Part shown: piece by piece, positions 17,147-28,569 of the stretch
How positions within the stretch are numbered: position 1 is the first letter of the stretch
Layout of the letters: every line of letters starts with the position of its first letter
Source of the DNA: Lingula anatina
Taxonomy: Eukaryota; Brachiopoda; Lingulata; Lingulida; Lingulidae
DNA: 64,000 nucleotides
Reading direction: 5' to 3'
Assembly (NCBI RefSeq): GCF_001039355.2
Contig: NW_019774736.1
Location: forward strand, 1,068,501 to 1,132,500
Notes under the pieces: generated by a model
Seen by the model: only the letters and a program-made list of their open reading frames with translations
Told to the model about the DNA's origin: nothing
Database searches by the model: none
Made by a program: the position numbers and the translations under genes

Positions 17147-18691
17147 TTATGGTTGCAGCATTTTCAACCAGTCATCAGTGTTTTCAATAAAATCTGTAAA
17201 AGTAAGATTGCCAACATGTTCAATTTTCCAGGTAAGGTAATAATTTTTGTTTGGAGGAGCAACACTTTTTTCCCATTCTTTTCTATGTTCTTTAATCCAT
17301 GTGAGATAGAATTTGATGGTGTTCTCTATTTCATCTGTTGGTAAGTCAATGACACCTTCACAGCCAGAGACACCAGAAATCCCATGCCATCGATGGCCAA
17401 GAACATGGGCAGCATTTTGATAGCAGAAATTTATATGAATCCAATTACAAACCAATTCCACAATAAATGTTCCAGGTTTTGAGAACAGTATGTTGGACAG
17501 ACCTGCCCCGTGTGGGGCAACCACCATTACTGCACGATTAAACATGGCAGCTATGTCATTGAAAGAAGGTAATGGTGAATCAGTAAACAATTCAAATCTG
17601 AAACCTAGAGCTGGGACAATTTTCTCCATGAAATTCTGTAACTCTGTGTGATGGGAATAGTGTCTTAAAGTTCCAGGGTTTCTTTTGATTAAAACTACAC
17701 TGTTTCTTTCATTCTGACGAAACTTTTCATCAATTTGTTGTCTAAGGTGCTTGGAGAGGAACTGAGCATGTATAGGTCTGGCTCTTCCACATGTTGTACC
17801 TTCTGGGAGATATATCGTCTTGGCCCACACATGTCCAGTCACTATTCTGGAGGGGTCAATTCCAAGGTGTTTCAAAATATTTTTAACTATCCCTACATTA
17901 TAAATGTGTATTTTGATGTCCTTGCGTCTTCTAAGGAAGTTGATATAAAAACTTGCTCGTGTGAACTCCTCCATCATTGAGTGGAAGATGTTATTACCCC
18001 AAAACTGGGATAATACAAACACAGTGTCTTCCACATTTGTTGGAGGTTTAAGGTTAGCAGGAGGGTGTTCCCCTAAGTCTGGAAAAATACACTGTTCAGT
18101 AACAATTTTAACATTGTCACTAATTACATATCCGTGATCAGCTGTTATCAGGCCTCTTGACACTTTAGTCAAGAATGTGACTACATTAGGTCTACGATTA
18201 GAGTCTAACCTCTCAGGGTTTTCAAAATAAAACTCTTCTAATTTGACTGGTTTGAATGCTGCTGACATATCTGTATTGCAAGACTTGTTATAAAATTGGA
18301 GATAATTTTTCTTTGGTGGATTTTGAATGTTCTTGCACATAAGTTCTGATCCTGTCCAATCAAATGCTTTATCAAGTGGTGTATTTGATAAAGGGTCCTT
18401 TGGATTAGCCTTAAGAACCAAAACTGATACCTGGGGGAACTGAAGCACTCTAGTAAAATAATCATCCTCCCATTGTCTCAAAACGTCCAGCCGTGGGGCA
18501 ACCTTAAATTGAATAAGCTTGGTTGGAATAACCCCACTGAAGTTTAAAGTAGTAAACTCTAGTTTAGGTCCAGGTGCAAACTGTCTCAACCAACAGTTTA
18601 TACCACAAGAGCTTGACAGATGCATCAAAAGCACCAGTGAAGTTATTCCAGCAATAAGCAGGTACAGGAAATGTCGAGGACGTTCTAACAT
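17147..18691 (-). CDS. GT61-family glycosyltransferase, gene A
   Basis: This is a predicted type II Golgi/ER membrane glycosyltransferase of family GT61 (DUF563), the family of EOGT, POMGNT2 and plant xylosyl/arabinosyltransferases. Its donor and acceptor are unknown. The protein has 514 residues. A short cytoplasmic N-terminus is followed by a membrane anchor at about residues 8-28 and then a lumenal domain. Family landmarks are HSMMEE at 237-242, GTTCGRARPIH near 298-308, VVLIKRNPG near 332-340 and PHGAGLSN at 393-400, before a late LFSKPGTFIVELVCNW segment. The coding sequence is unbroken. An acceptor (tttttcag) sits just before TGTAAGTATG, so a 5' UTR intron is likely. Genes B and C are close paralogues in the same orientation, and gene A is the most divergent at its N-terminus. 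Membership of GT61 is by motif recognition; the reaction is not inferred further. Confidence 0.88.
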   Translation of the reverse strand: MLERPRHFLYLLIAGITSLVLLMHLSSSCGINCWLRQFAPGPKLEFTTLNFSGVIPTKLIQFKVAPRLDVLRQWEDDYFTRVLQFPQVSVLVLKANPKDPLSNTPLDKAFDWTGSELMCKNIQNPPKKNYLQFYNKSCNTDMSAAFKPVKLEEFYFENPERLDSNRRPNVVTFLTKVSRGLITADHGYVISDNVKIVTEQCIFPDLGEHPPANLKPPTNVEDTVFVLSQFWGNNIFHSMMEEFTRASFYINFLRRRKDIKIHIYNVGIVKNILKHLGIDPSRIVTGHVWAKTIYLPEGTTCGRARPIHAQFLSKHLRQQIDEKFRQNERNSVVLIKRNPGTLRHYSHHTELQNFMEKIVPALGFRFELFTDSPLPSFNDIAAMFNRAVMVVAPHGAGLSNILFSKPGTFIVELVCNWIHINFCYQNAAHVLGHRWHGISGVSGCEGVIDLPTDEIENTIKFYLTWIKEHRKEWEKSVAPPNKNYYLTWKIEHVGNLTFTDFIENTDDWLKMLQP

Positions 18692-19844
18692 ACTTACACT
18701 GAAAAAGAAAAAACACTGTTACACACAGTATGTAAAAATGTGTTCTGATCTATATTACTAGTATGAATTTAACTTATGTGATTCTACAGCAAGCTACAGT
18801 GGGTATATGAATTTTTTTCATGTGAAAAGTGACACTCTATAATTGAATGGCTTATTTTTTCTTCACTTCACATTGATCAGTTTGATGTATGTATAAAAGT
18901 CCCCTGTGACAGAGAGTCCGCTTCCTATTACCATGTACAGGAGAGCCTCGCCTTTGATTTTGACCCACTAAAGTCAGACTAACCCTAACCATTATAACTA
19001 TATGAAGGGCGGACTTTCTGTCACACAGACCCTCAGTTTCGTGACACGGAGTATACCATATTAAATCAAAAAAGGAGGAGCAGCACACGTTGGATTATGA
19101 CATCCTCGAAGGATGAGACCCTCTAGCAAGCGTAACTGGTAAAGATACATGTACCAGTAATAGTATAAATGTATAGTTGCACAAAAAAGTAGATTACTTA
19201 AATTTGATACATGTACTCAGTAGGTATGTCCTTACAGCTATGGCATTGACAGTGAAAGTAAGAAGCAAAGAATTCTGCTTTTGCTTGAACAAACTGGATA
19301 GAGAGTACTGAGTATAGAGAGTATATTATATCAGGCCTCACCCAAGCTCAGGGCAATGCTAGTACATACAGTGGTGATCAAATCTTACAACACTTACATG
19401 CTCGGCGTGAACACTGACTATCAAAAGGAATCTCGCAAAGTAAATAACAGCAACTTGCCCTAAACACCTCCTTGACTTTAATTAAAAATTTGTCATGACA
19501 TGAAGTAAAGACCATGTAACATACTGTTACAGAACGACATGTCGGCGCGAAATTAATGTTCCAGTGTTCAGTCTTTTCCACTGAGTCTTTTCTCACCAAA
19601 CGTAGAAATTGTGACACTGCAGTTAAAAAATTGCTGCGTTTTCATTGGCTAATGCTGGCGAAGCTTGACTGATCAATGTTTACAACTTGACAATGGGGGT
19701 GGGGTAGGGGTGCACTTTTCAAGCTTTTTCTTGGCATTTTCTGATTTATACATTATCACCAGGTACTCCGGTGGTATTTCAGCGGTACTACGGCTTCCTC
19801 TCACTGTAAGACCTCATCACGGCATTGTTTACATCGTATAGGGG

Positions 19845-19906
19845 CCGTAGCAATAGTCCGAAGGTTCATTGGTCCGAATGTTCACTGTAGAACCTTCCGA
19901 CCAATG

Positions 19907-19952
<46 letters not shown>

Positions 19953-19975
19953 ATTATTATTATTATTATTGTTAT
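19845..19975. repeat. GTCCGAAGGTTCA-type repeat plus (TA)n(TTA)n
   Basis: GGGGCCGTAGCAATAGTCCG and ATTGGTCCGAATGTTCACT match the element at 7660..7806. They are followed by about 36 bp of TA and then TTA repeats. Confidence 0.6.
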
Positions 19976-20369
19976 TATTAATACCAAACTTACAACTCGA
20001 GAGTTGAATAATTACAATCATTGCATCAAAGTTGAATAAAACCACTAGTGAGTAAGAATAAAGGAATTTCAAAAGACATACGTAAACAAATTTAAAACAA
20101 AATAACTAAAATGCAAGGTAAAAAAAGAAATAAAAGTCTATCAGTTAATTTTGAAACTTGTATATCGCACTTATTAAAAAGTCACTCATTGATCGGTTGG
20201 TTTTTGATTTTAGGTCTTTTGGATGTCTCCTGTTCCCTTAATGAATATTTGACATTTTGTTTTGGTTGTAAAAGATAATGCAATCTATGATCCGGTTCAT
20301 GCAATCTATGATCTAGTTAAACCAAAGATAGCTGCTTTAAAAGGGCGACGCACAGAACTCTTCAAATAA

Positions 20370-20846
20370 TAAAATTTCCAAAACAAACGACAGAGATAAG
20401 GTGGATTACTCTAGCTCCACCATATATAACTGATCTAGTCAAACATTATAGCCCTCAAAGATCCCTGAGGTCTGGTGACAAACTTTTACTGAAAGTTCCA
20501 AAATCAAGGTTAAATTATATGGTGACATATCATTTTGTGTAGCTGCACCAGTAGAGTGGAATAAGTTGCCAATTTTTATTAGACAAATAGAATCACAAGA
20601 ATCTTTTAAAAAGAAATTAAAAACTCATATTTTTAAGACATTTTATTCATGAATCTTAAATTTTACAATTTTAAAGAAACCTTGGATTTTTTACTTTAAA
20701 TTACTGTTTATTACAATTAAGTTAGTTTAGCTCTTATTTACTGAGTATATAAAATATATCTTAACCATTTTTATCTATAAACTTCTTTGTATTTTATGTT
20801 GTACAGTCTATTGAACATTTTATGGATTTTAGACTTGAAATAAATA

Positions 20847-20880
<34 letters not shown>
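20370..20880 (+). mobile_element. LINE reverse-transcriptase C-terminal remnant with microsatellite tail
   Basis: The translation, with one frameshift, gives APPYITDLVKHYSPQRSLRS and then CVAAPVEWNKLPIFIRQIES followed by ESFKKKLKTHIFKTFYS and a stop. This is the usual carboxy-terminal tail of CR1/L2/jockey-like LINE ORF2. AATAAA-like sequence and a (TTA)n tail follow at 20849..20880. Dead and 5'-truncated. Confidence 0.75.
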
Positions 20881-20883
<3 letters not shown>

Positions 20884-21019
20884 TATTAACCTGTAAACCA
20901 CACAGAAACTAAGACATAGCCAGTAAAAACTGAGTGTACCAAAATTAACACCTTTATCACATTTTCCTTGTCAAACTTTTAGATGTCTGTGTTTTAGTTT
21001 GGAGCTCACCGTTATTGTA

Positions 21020-22089
21020 GGGGAGACCGGGGCTAGTTGGCCTAGTTAGACACTTTTGGCCTTTTAGAGCCAACTATATGAGTTAAGAGTAGCAAAACCG
21101 GTTTCAAAGTAAGCCCCAAGAACTAAGCTACCCTCTACCAGGGCGACTGATAGACTTTTACAGATATTCACACATATGTCTCTAGCTAGATAGATGGTCA
21201 TTTTTGGCTGAAGCCAATCTATCAGTTGCCCTGGTAGAGTGTAGAACTAAGCTACGTATGCAGCGTCATTAATATTCAAATATAATGCCAGATGGCTGAC
21301 AATTTGACAAAAAAAAAAAAACGCAGTTAACGTTAGGGGGGGCCCAACTTGCCGGGATTTTTGAGAGTCTGATTTTTGAGTGCTAATTAACATTAATTGG
21401 CGGGTGTGGACTTTATATACCTACAAGCCACGTGCTGTTAAGATAGATTTCCTTAAAAGTCACTTACGAGAAACTACCACTAATATTTACTTATAGATTC
21501 AGCTTTCATAGAAACATATACAGAATATATCATATAATTTAATTGATACTTGTTACTGCAGTGTATCAAGTGAGAGTGAAGGTTTGCCTTATATTTACTT
21601 TATTACATAACGTTTATCTTCGGGATGCTTGAAGATGGTGCGGTCTGGCTTCAGGTGTACTATACATGTTACCTGAGGTGTACATGCTAGCTCTAAACCA
21701 TAGCATTAAAGGTAAAAATACTACAGAACATTCAGAAGTAAACTGCATAAATAAAATCGTTAAAACATCATTCCCGACCTTCTAAGGTTTTGACCCCAAA
21801 ACCTTCATAAATAAAATCGTGCAGCCCTATACATATATTATATTCGATCAAAAGCCTATGAAAATAAATTTTTTAAATCTCTTAAATAAAATTACTTTTA
21901 GGTACAAAAATCGTTTATTTCCACTCACCGCTTAAGTAAAACTTTTTAACGTCCGACACTTCCTTAGCATTGTAGGCTACGGTCACTTTACAAGAGTATG
22001 TGGCCTATTTTTTTTTACCTCGTAGTTACTTTTTCATAAATTGATGGGGGGCCAACTTACCCCGGGGTCCAACTAGCCCCGGTCTCCCC
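21020..22089. mobile_element. TA-flanked inverted-repeat transposon, 1,070 bp
   Basis: The ends are GGGGAGACCGGGGCTAGTTG and its exact reverse complement, and each end is bordered by TA (21018-21019 and 22090-22091). TA target duplication fits the Tc1/mariner type. No transposase frame is visible, so it is non-autonomous. It contains a nested second element at 21128..21242. Confidence 0.8.
21128..21242. mobile_element. Nested CCCTCTACCAGGG-type MITE, 115 bp
   Basis: The ends are CTACCCTCTACCAGGGCGAC and the inverse CTATCAGTTGCCCTGGTAGA. It is flanked by a direct repeat AGAACTAAG (21119..21127 and 21243..21251). It is an internally deleted relative of the element at 45472..46245. Confidence 0.8.
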
Positions 22090-22524
22090 TATGTCCTTTA
22101 TAATATTCCCTTTTGTTTTAGCAAAATTTTAGAGGCCTGTGCTTTATTTATTTTCCAACTCATTTTGGTCTTATTGTGTATCCTTTATTTTATGTAAACA
22201 TTTTAATTTGTACATTTGTAAATTTCATTCTAAACCAGTACATGTACTTCAACCTTTTGGTTGATATATCTTTTAATAAAATTGTTATTATTATTTTCAT
22301 TATATAAGGGACAGTCGTAATTTAAAGCTTGTTGAAGAATTGAATAGACAGGACAAATGTCTTTACGAGGATTGAAACCCCTCAGTAAGAGAATCCTTTA
22401 ACTATAAGCATATAAAGTAATAGCTACGTTTCTCTAATTGTCTGCAATTACAATATACATCGTTTCATCTTGTCATCAGATGTATTTCTAGAATTTTCCT
22501 TGCGTCAGCTACAATGGAACGTAG

Positions 22525-24096
22525 TTATGGCTGCAGTGTTTTCAACCAGTCATCTGTGTTCTCAATAAAATCTGTAAAAGTAAGATTGCCAATATGCTCA
22601 ATTTTCCAGGTAAGGTGATACTTTTTGTTTGGAGGAGCAACACTTTTTTCCCATTCTTTTCTATGTTCTTTAATCCATGTGAGATAGAATTTGATCGATT
22701 TCTCTATTTCATCTGTTGGTAGGTCGATGACACCTTCACAGCCAGATACACCAGAGATTCCATGCCACCGATGTCCAAGGATATGGGCAGCATTTTGATA
22801 GCAGAAATTTATATGAATCCAATTACAAACCAATTCCACAATAAATGTTCCAGGTTTTGAGAACAGCATGTTGGACAGACCTGCCCCGTGTGGGGCAACC
22901 ACCATTACTGCACGATTAAACATGGCAGCTATGTCATTGAATGAAGGTAATGGTGAATCAGTAAACAATTCAAATCTGAAACCTAGAGCTGGGACAAATT
23001 TCTCCATGAAATTCTGTAACTCTGTGTGGTGGGAATAGTGTCTTAAAGCTCCAGGATTTCTTTTGATTAAAACTACACTGTTTCTTTCATTCTGACGAAA
23101 CTTTTCATCAATTTGTTGTCTAAGGTGCTTGGAGAGGAACTGAGCATGTATAGGTCTGGCTCTTCCACATGTTGTACCTTCTGGGAGATATATCGTCTTG
23201 GCCCACACATGTCCAGTCACTATTCTGGAGGGATCAATTCCAAGGTGTTTCAAAATATTTTTAACTATCCCAACATTATAAATGTGTATTTTGACGTCCT
23301 TATGTTTTTTAAGGAAGTTGATATAGAAACTTGCTCGTGTGAACTCCTCCATCATCGAGTGGAAGATGTTATTACCCCAAAACTGGGATAATACAAACAC
23401 AGTGTCTTCCACATTAGTTGGAGGTTTAAGGTTAGCAGGGGGGTGTTCCCCCAAGTCTGGATAATTGCACTGTGTAGCAACAATTTTAACGTTAGCACTA
23501 ATTACATGCCCGAATTCAGCTGTTATCAGGCCCCTTGACACCTTAGTCAAGAATGTTGCCACACCAGGTCTACGATTTGAGTCTAACCTCTCCGGGTTTT
23601 TAAAATAAAACTCTTCTAATTTGATTGGCTTGAATGCAGCTGACAAGTCTGTAGTGCAAGACTTGTTGTACAGATGAAGAAAATTTTTCTTTGGTGGGTC
23701 TTGTAAATTCTTACACATAAGTTTTGATCCTGTCCAATTAAATGCTTTATCGATTGGCGTATTTGATATTGGGTCATTTGGATTAGCCTTTAGAACTAAA
23801 ACAGTTACTTGGGGATATTTGAGAACCTTTGAGAAATAGTCATCCTCCCATTGTTTCAAAACCTCCAATTGCGATGCCAGCTTGAAGTCACTAAGCTTGG
23901 TTGGAATATACTCCGGCATCTTTTTAATATTGTTGACCATAAACTTGGGTCTGGGTTTTGGTGCATCATTGATCAGCCAACATTTTACAGATGAATTTAT
24001 ACCACACACGTTTGACAGGTACAACATAAGCACCAGCAAACATACCATTACAATAAATAGGACAAGGAAATAATTGCGTCGAACGTTTTCCAACAT
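22525..24096 (-). CDS. GT61-family glycosyltransferase, gene B
   Basis: This is a paralogue of gene A with the same architecture and motifs (HSMMEEFTRAS, CGRARPIH, PHGAGLSN). I start it at ATG 24094-24096 (MLENVRRNYF), giving 523 residues. The longer open frame adds nine residues, but they read through a perfect acceptor (tttattttcag at 24102..24112). The matching site in gene A also lies just before its start. A membrane anchor follows at about residues 10-30. It differs from gene A mostly in the first 100 residues and in small patches such as FLKKHKDVKI. It has its own unrelated 3' flank, but its 5' flank is shared with gene C. Intact. Confidence 0.88.
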   Translation of the reverse strand: MLENVRRNYFLVLFIVMVCLLVLMLYLSNVCGINSSVKCWLINDAPKPRPKFMVNNIKKMPEYIPTKLSDFKLASQLEVLKQWEDDYFSKVLKYPQVTVLVLKANPNDPISNTPIDKAFNWTGSKLMCKNLQDPPKKNFLHLYNKSCTTDLSAAFKPIKLEEFYFKNPERLDSNRRPGVATFLTKVSRGLITAEFGHVISANVKIVATQCNYPDLGEHPPANLKPPTNVEDTVFVLSQFWGNNIFHSMMEEFTRASFYINFLKKHKDVKIHIYNVGIVKNILKHLGIDPSRIVTGHVWAKTIYLPEGTTCGRARPIHAQFLSKHLRQQIDEKFRQNERNSVVLIKRNPGALRHYSHHTELQNFMEKFVPALGFRFELFTDSPLPSFNDIAAMFNRAVMVVAPHGAGLSNMLFSKPGTFIVELVCNWIHINFCYQNAAHILGHRWHGISGVSGCEGVIDLPTDEIEKSIKFYLTWIKEHRKEWEKSVAPPNKKYHLTWKIEHIGNLTFTDFIENTDDWLKTLQP

Positions 24097-24838
24097 TTTG
24101 TCTGAAAATAAAAAGAATGACATACTTGTTATATGGTTTATTAATATAAATTACTTTATTAACTCGCATAATTAATATTTTGTGTTCATAATTCTGTTGC
24201 TGCTCTTAATAAAACGTTCTCCATACACCTTGTTTCGCCAAGTGTGTATGTAGGTCGCAAGCTATCACAAACAGCAAGAATGCCGCCTTGGTAACAGAGT
24301 GTTGACATGAAGCAAAACCTATTATCAGTGTGCCTTATACATGTAGGCCTACCTGATGTCGCTATCCTCTCTTTCCTAACTTGATCGTAAATTCAGTTAT
24401 CGAGACACAAATTAAACTTCAGTGGACTTAGCTGCTCCTATACTCAGCCACACGCCAACTTTAAGTTCGACACAGTGTTTGCAGTCTTTTACATAGGCCT
24501 ATGCAAAGCTTTAAATCCTTATCAATATAATGAGGTCAGTCCTCTAATACTGCTAATACCGATTGGTGGTGTCAGGTTGATTTCTGATGACCGACAGGTA
24601 TCCCTAAGCGTCCCTTAAATCAGAGGAGGGAAATCCATCCTATTAACATGATAGTCAAAGTTACATGTACGACGCATTATGGCGTCCTGCGTCAAGGCAA
24701 GGACGTGAAAGAATGAAACGATATCGAACACAAAAGAGAATCAACAATACAACGGTCACGTGGTTATTTAGGAGTTTTTTTACAGGTTAAGGCCGCCGTT
24801 CAACTGGTCTCGTGAGCGAAATGTCGCATGATAAGGCC
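24097..24838. repeat. Duplicated block, 5' flank of GT61 gene B
   Basis: This flank matches 32651..33398 upstream of gene C almost base for base (including ATTGGTGGTGTCAGGTTGAT). The homology stops within a few bases of the N at 24840. It includes the putative promoter and 5' UTR intron of both genes. Confidence 0.85.
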
Positions 24839-24840
24839 AN

Positions 24841-25230
24841 ACTTGAGAATGCAAGAGCAAAAAACAAGTGTATAATTGCCCTCAAATCATCAGAAAACAG
24901 AGTTATAACAGAACAAACAAAAATTCAACAGGTGATAAATCAGTATTATAGTGAGCTATATTCTAAAAAGATTGTATTTAGATCTGCAAATCTTGAGGGT
25001 TGACTTAAAGGCCAACTTTCTTGATCTAATCACAAAGCAAAGGGCTGACTGTATTGATACCAAAAACGGATTTACCTAGAAATGTGTTTAAAAAACTGCC
25101 ATCCTCTATCACTTACAAATGTTGATTATAAAGTAGCTGCTAATGTTATAGCTAACAGGAATATGAATATGCATATAGGTAATATTGCAAACAAATGTCT
25201 TGAATACATCAACTACAGTGAACCCCATAT
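24841..25230 (+). mobile_element. LINE polyprotein fragments
   Basis: A frame at 24812..25003 reads KIQQVINQYYSELYSKK, typical of the stretch before the reverse-transcriptase domain. A second at 25082.. reads HPLSLTNVDYKVAANVIANR, the RT motif region usually written as P(I/L)SLxNxDYK. They are separated by stops, so this is a dead, deleted LINE. Confidence 0.65.
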
Positions 25231-25361
25231 CAATTGGGTCCAGGGAAGTTTCTATGGAGTTAAAGCCATGCTGGGAGTCTTCTGGTGACATCTCCAGACA
25301 TCTTCATGACCACAAGTGGCTGACTGGAACAGTGGGTTTGTGATGGGACACGTTATCTTAA

Positions 25362-25661
25362 AGGGATAACAACTGTCCTTGTAAGTTAATATTTTACAAT
25401 AAATTCACTGATAGAAATATAATTTAAAATTGCATTTTAAAACAGCGGCTATTGCAATTATTCTGGAATTTTTGCTTTCCATCAGACCACTTGGTCCTTC
25501 ATAGATGGCTATACCGCCGTAATACATAAAATATTAAGAAAAAGAAACATGGACTAACTTTGAATGAAGAAATGGATTCATTAACCATTGGTAAGTATGG
25601 AAAGTTGCAGTTTACTCCAGGAAATTTCCATTTTTGACCAAAACTAACAGTTGTTATCCCT
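25362..25661. mobile_element. TTAA-type MITE, 300 bp
   Basis: The ends are AGGGATAACAACTGT and the inverse ACAGTTGTTATCCCT. It is bordered by TTAA on the left and TTAT on the right. It shares interior sequence (CCATTGGTAAGTATGG) in inverse orientation with the element at 46978..47314. TTAA targets fit piggyBac- or Kolobok-like families. Confidence 0.75.
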
Positions 25662-27670
25662 TTATAACTGAAGAAACCAGTTGTAAACAAAATTCCAAAT
25701 CATGGTGTACTAGCTGGCAAATGAGACACCTAATTTGGTGACTGGACTGTAACAGATTTAAAACGTACTTACTTTGTGGAGGATACTAGTACTGGTGACA
25801 GCTTAGACTTCAGAGAATGGCACTATTTCCATACTGAAAAAAATTATAACAATGTGAACAATGCCTAATCTGCTTCAATATTCGTGAAATTTGCAAAAAT
25901 AAAGCCTTACAGCAGTAAAATCAGAGATTAGCACATCAGTTGACTGTAACTTAGGTTGAAGTTCATTTTTGTGATAAATAAAGTGAGGGAAGCTGGAAAT
26001 AACAGTTACTGATAAAACAAAATTAATTAAACCCCAAAAAACACAAAAAGTAATACTGGAGTTTTTATTCAGGGAGAAACTTGAAGAAGTTCATGCAATT
26101 ACCTGTTACCATTGTTTTCTGTTTCTGACTCTTCAAACTCCATTTATCCTAAAACTTTATCCTTTTGTACAGGAGGGTGAGACAAAGGAATGCTCCTGCT
26201 GGTGTCTGTTCCTGTTCACTTTAAAGCCATGCAGTTGGATTCTGTTCATCTAGAAGCCACCATGTCATCATGTCATACACAGAGGGAACCTGGAAAGAGA
26301 AACAATTTTTGAAGGAACAGACATTTTATACAAGACTGTGAGACAGCTGACAGGATGACACCTGGCAATGTGACGCCTGACAGTAATAGTACACACCATA
26401 TCACTCCCATTCTGAAAGAATTACACTGGCTGCCTGTGAAGCAGAGGATTGATTTTAAAGTACTTTGTATTATTTTTAAGGCAATCCATTCACAAGGACC
26501 ATTATATTTATCTGATCTTATCTGTTTTAACTTACCACAGTGGTCCACACATTTTTATACTATAAAAACTGTAATTGCACTATAAATTAAATTTCATATT
26601 ATTTGTGCTCATTGAATATATATAACAGATTCAAGTCTCGCTATATACAGCCAACTTAATGTAATGTTCAATATATCTAGTATAATACAGCTATGTATTT
26701 GATGAAAGTAATTTAAATGTTCAGATGCACATGTATATTTATATAGTTTCCTTTATTTATTTATTTATTTTATTTATTTATTGTTTTCTTTCCTAGATTA
26801 TGTACCTTGCTAATTTGCTGTACCGACATGAGAGATATGAATGGTCAATTGTTAACTGAACTGAACGTTGAAATAAAGCACGAGTTATATATATATTCTC
26901 CACTGTCTCAACGATTTCACAAATTACACTGTATGCACATAGGTGTAATATCATCTGAAAAATAAGTGTTGTAAATTTCGATCCCAGCAGTTGCGTATAT
27001 TTTGAAATGGAATGCTTTAAATGTGCATGCAGCAAACCATGATGCTAATCCCTTCAAGATCTCTACGAAAATCGGAAGTGCATCATTACAACACTCACTT
27101 GTACTTGGAAAGCTGCTGGGTGATTTTCCGATGGGAAATATTTCGTAGTTTATATAAATGTTCAGAAAATGAACATGTAGATAAAAGAATCAAAATTCAC
27201 TTATCAAAATTAAAAACTGCATATTTAGACAGAAAAACACTGTACATTTCTGACCTCGACTAGTTAATGTAAACAAAGTGTACTGGACGCATCGCAAGCA
27301 AGCATGTGAATGAGGCGTTTGATACTTTGTATCAGACGCTTCTTTTTACTTGACAACACTGTTTACAATGGGCATGACAGGAAAAACAGTGCAAAAAAAC
27401 ACATACTTCCAGTTTGCGTCGATTTTTCTTGAAGGCGTCGATTTCTTGAAAGGCGAGTCTATGAAAGTGTCTGTTGAGTAATGTGGCCATCCTCAGAGAT
27501 GTACCTGGTAAGGCGTGGCAAAGAATAGCTCAACATAGATAAACAAAAGAATTTCTATCTGTGTCCTATCAAGGATCAGCAATATATCTGTTTCTTACAT
27601 AGCCTAAGATAATGATACATTACAATATAACCTAGGTTACCTATTATGTGGCATCAGAATTTTCCCATTA
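25662..27670. other. Intergenic, no gene seen apart from LINE tail
   Basis: Outside the LINE tail the stretch is AT-rich with a (TTTA)n run near 26752..26782. I see no spliced coding pattern. Confidence 0.45.
26355..26560 (+). mobile_element. LINE reverse-transcriptase tail remnant
   Basis: The frame reads HHITPILKELHWLPVKQRID then FKVLCIIFKAIHSQGPLYLS, the highly conserved post-RT segment of CR1/L2/jockey-like LINEs. It is truncated on both sides. Confidence 0.8.
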
Positions 27671-28100
27671 CACACAGTGTCAGGTAGACAGCATGAAGTC
27701 CAGGTACCTGTCATCTCATCTAGCTGGACCTCTGACCCTCCAACAACTAACTGTTCACACAGTGTCAGGTAGACAACATGAAGTCCAGGTACCTGTCATC
27801 TCATCTAGCTGGACCTCTGACCCTACAACAACTAACTGTTCACACAGTGTCAGGTAGACAGCATGAAGTCCAGGTACCTGTCATCTTATCTAGCTGGACC
27901 TCTGACCTTCCAACAACTAACTGTTCACACAGTGTCCGGTAGACAGCATGAAGTCCAGATACCTGTCATCTCATCTAGCTGGACCTCTGACCCTCCAAAC
28001 AACTAACTGTTCACACAGTGTCAGGTAGACAACATGAAGTCCAGGTACCTGTCATCTCATCTAGCTGGACCTCTGACCCTACAAACAACTAACTGTTCAC
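27671..28100. repeat. 85-bp minisatellite, five units
   Basis: Units start at CACACAGTGT at 27671, 27756, 27841, 27926 and 28012, so the period is 85 (once 86). They differ at only a few positions. Each contains the palindrome CAGGTACCTG and the string CTGGACCTCTGACCCT. Confidence 0.95.
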
Positions 28101-28411
28101 TTATGCAAATATAGATTGCATTAGAGGTGATCTTGACTATCTGCACTTAGGCCACACTTTTTTATTTTTATGGATGACATCCTCTGGGGACCCCAAAATC
28201 GGTGCGAGAGGGCGAAAAAAAAAAAAAACAGTCCAAAAAAAAAAAAAAAAAAAAAATGCTGCTTAAGTGAAGGAATGCCGTCAGTACACAGCTGGAAACA
28301 CAAATTTACCACAGAAACACATATCAAACTAACAATATGTCTTTATCCATGCTCTCTAAATATTAAAGCATTGTGAATACTTCGTAGAAAGGTAAAAAAG
28401 TCATGAATAGA

Positions 28412-28569
28412 CGGGCCCGTAGCCAGGGGGTTTGAAAGAACCACCCCTTTTGCTGGGAAAAGGTCCACTCTAGGTAAAATTATATCTAGATACATTAAGT
28501 TTTTATGGAAAATGGCCCACTTTTTCAAAAAAAGATCCCCCCCTTTTGAAATTGCTGGCTACGGGCCTG
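28412..28569. mobile_element. CAGGCCCGTAGCCAG-type MITE, 158 bp
   Basis: The ends are CGGGCCCGTAGCCAG and the inverse CTGGCTACGGGCCTG (left end with one change). The flanking direct repeat is ATAGA. The interior is shared with 47708..47877 (CCCTTTTGCTGGGAAAAGG and its counterpart). Confidence 0.85.

Larger units (their letters stand above)
18699..21017. other. Intergenic, GT61 A to transposon cluster
   Basis: There is no gene here beyond the 5' UTR or promoter of gene A. It contains a small inverted pair (18902..18921 with 19010..19029, GTGACAGAGAGTCCGC type), a GTCCGAAGGTTCA-type repeat, (TA)n(TTA)n and a LINE fragment. Confidence 0.5.

Noticed and set aside
22525-24123. Longer start for GT61 gene B (and C) adding nine residues
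   Set aside because: The extra codons read through a strong splice acceptor, and gene A has the matching acceptor immediately before its start.
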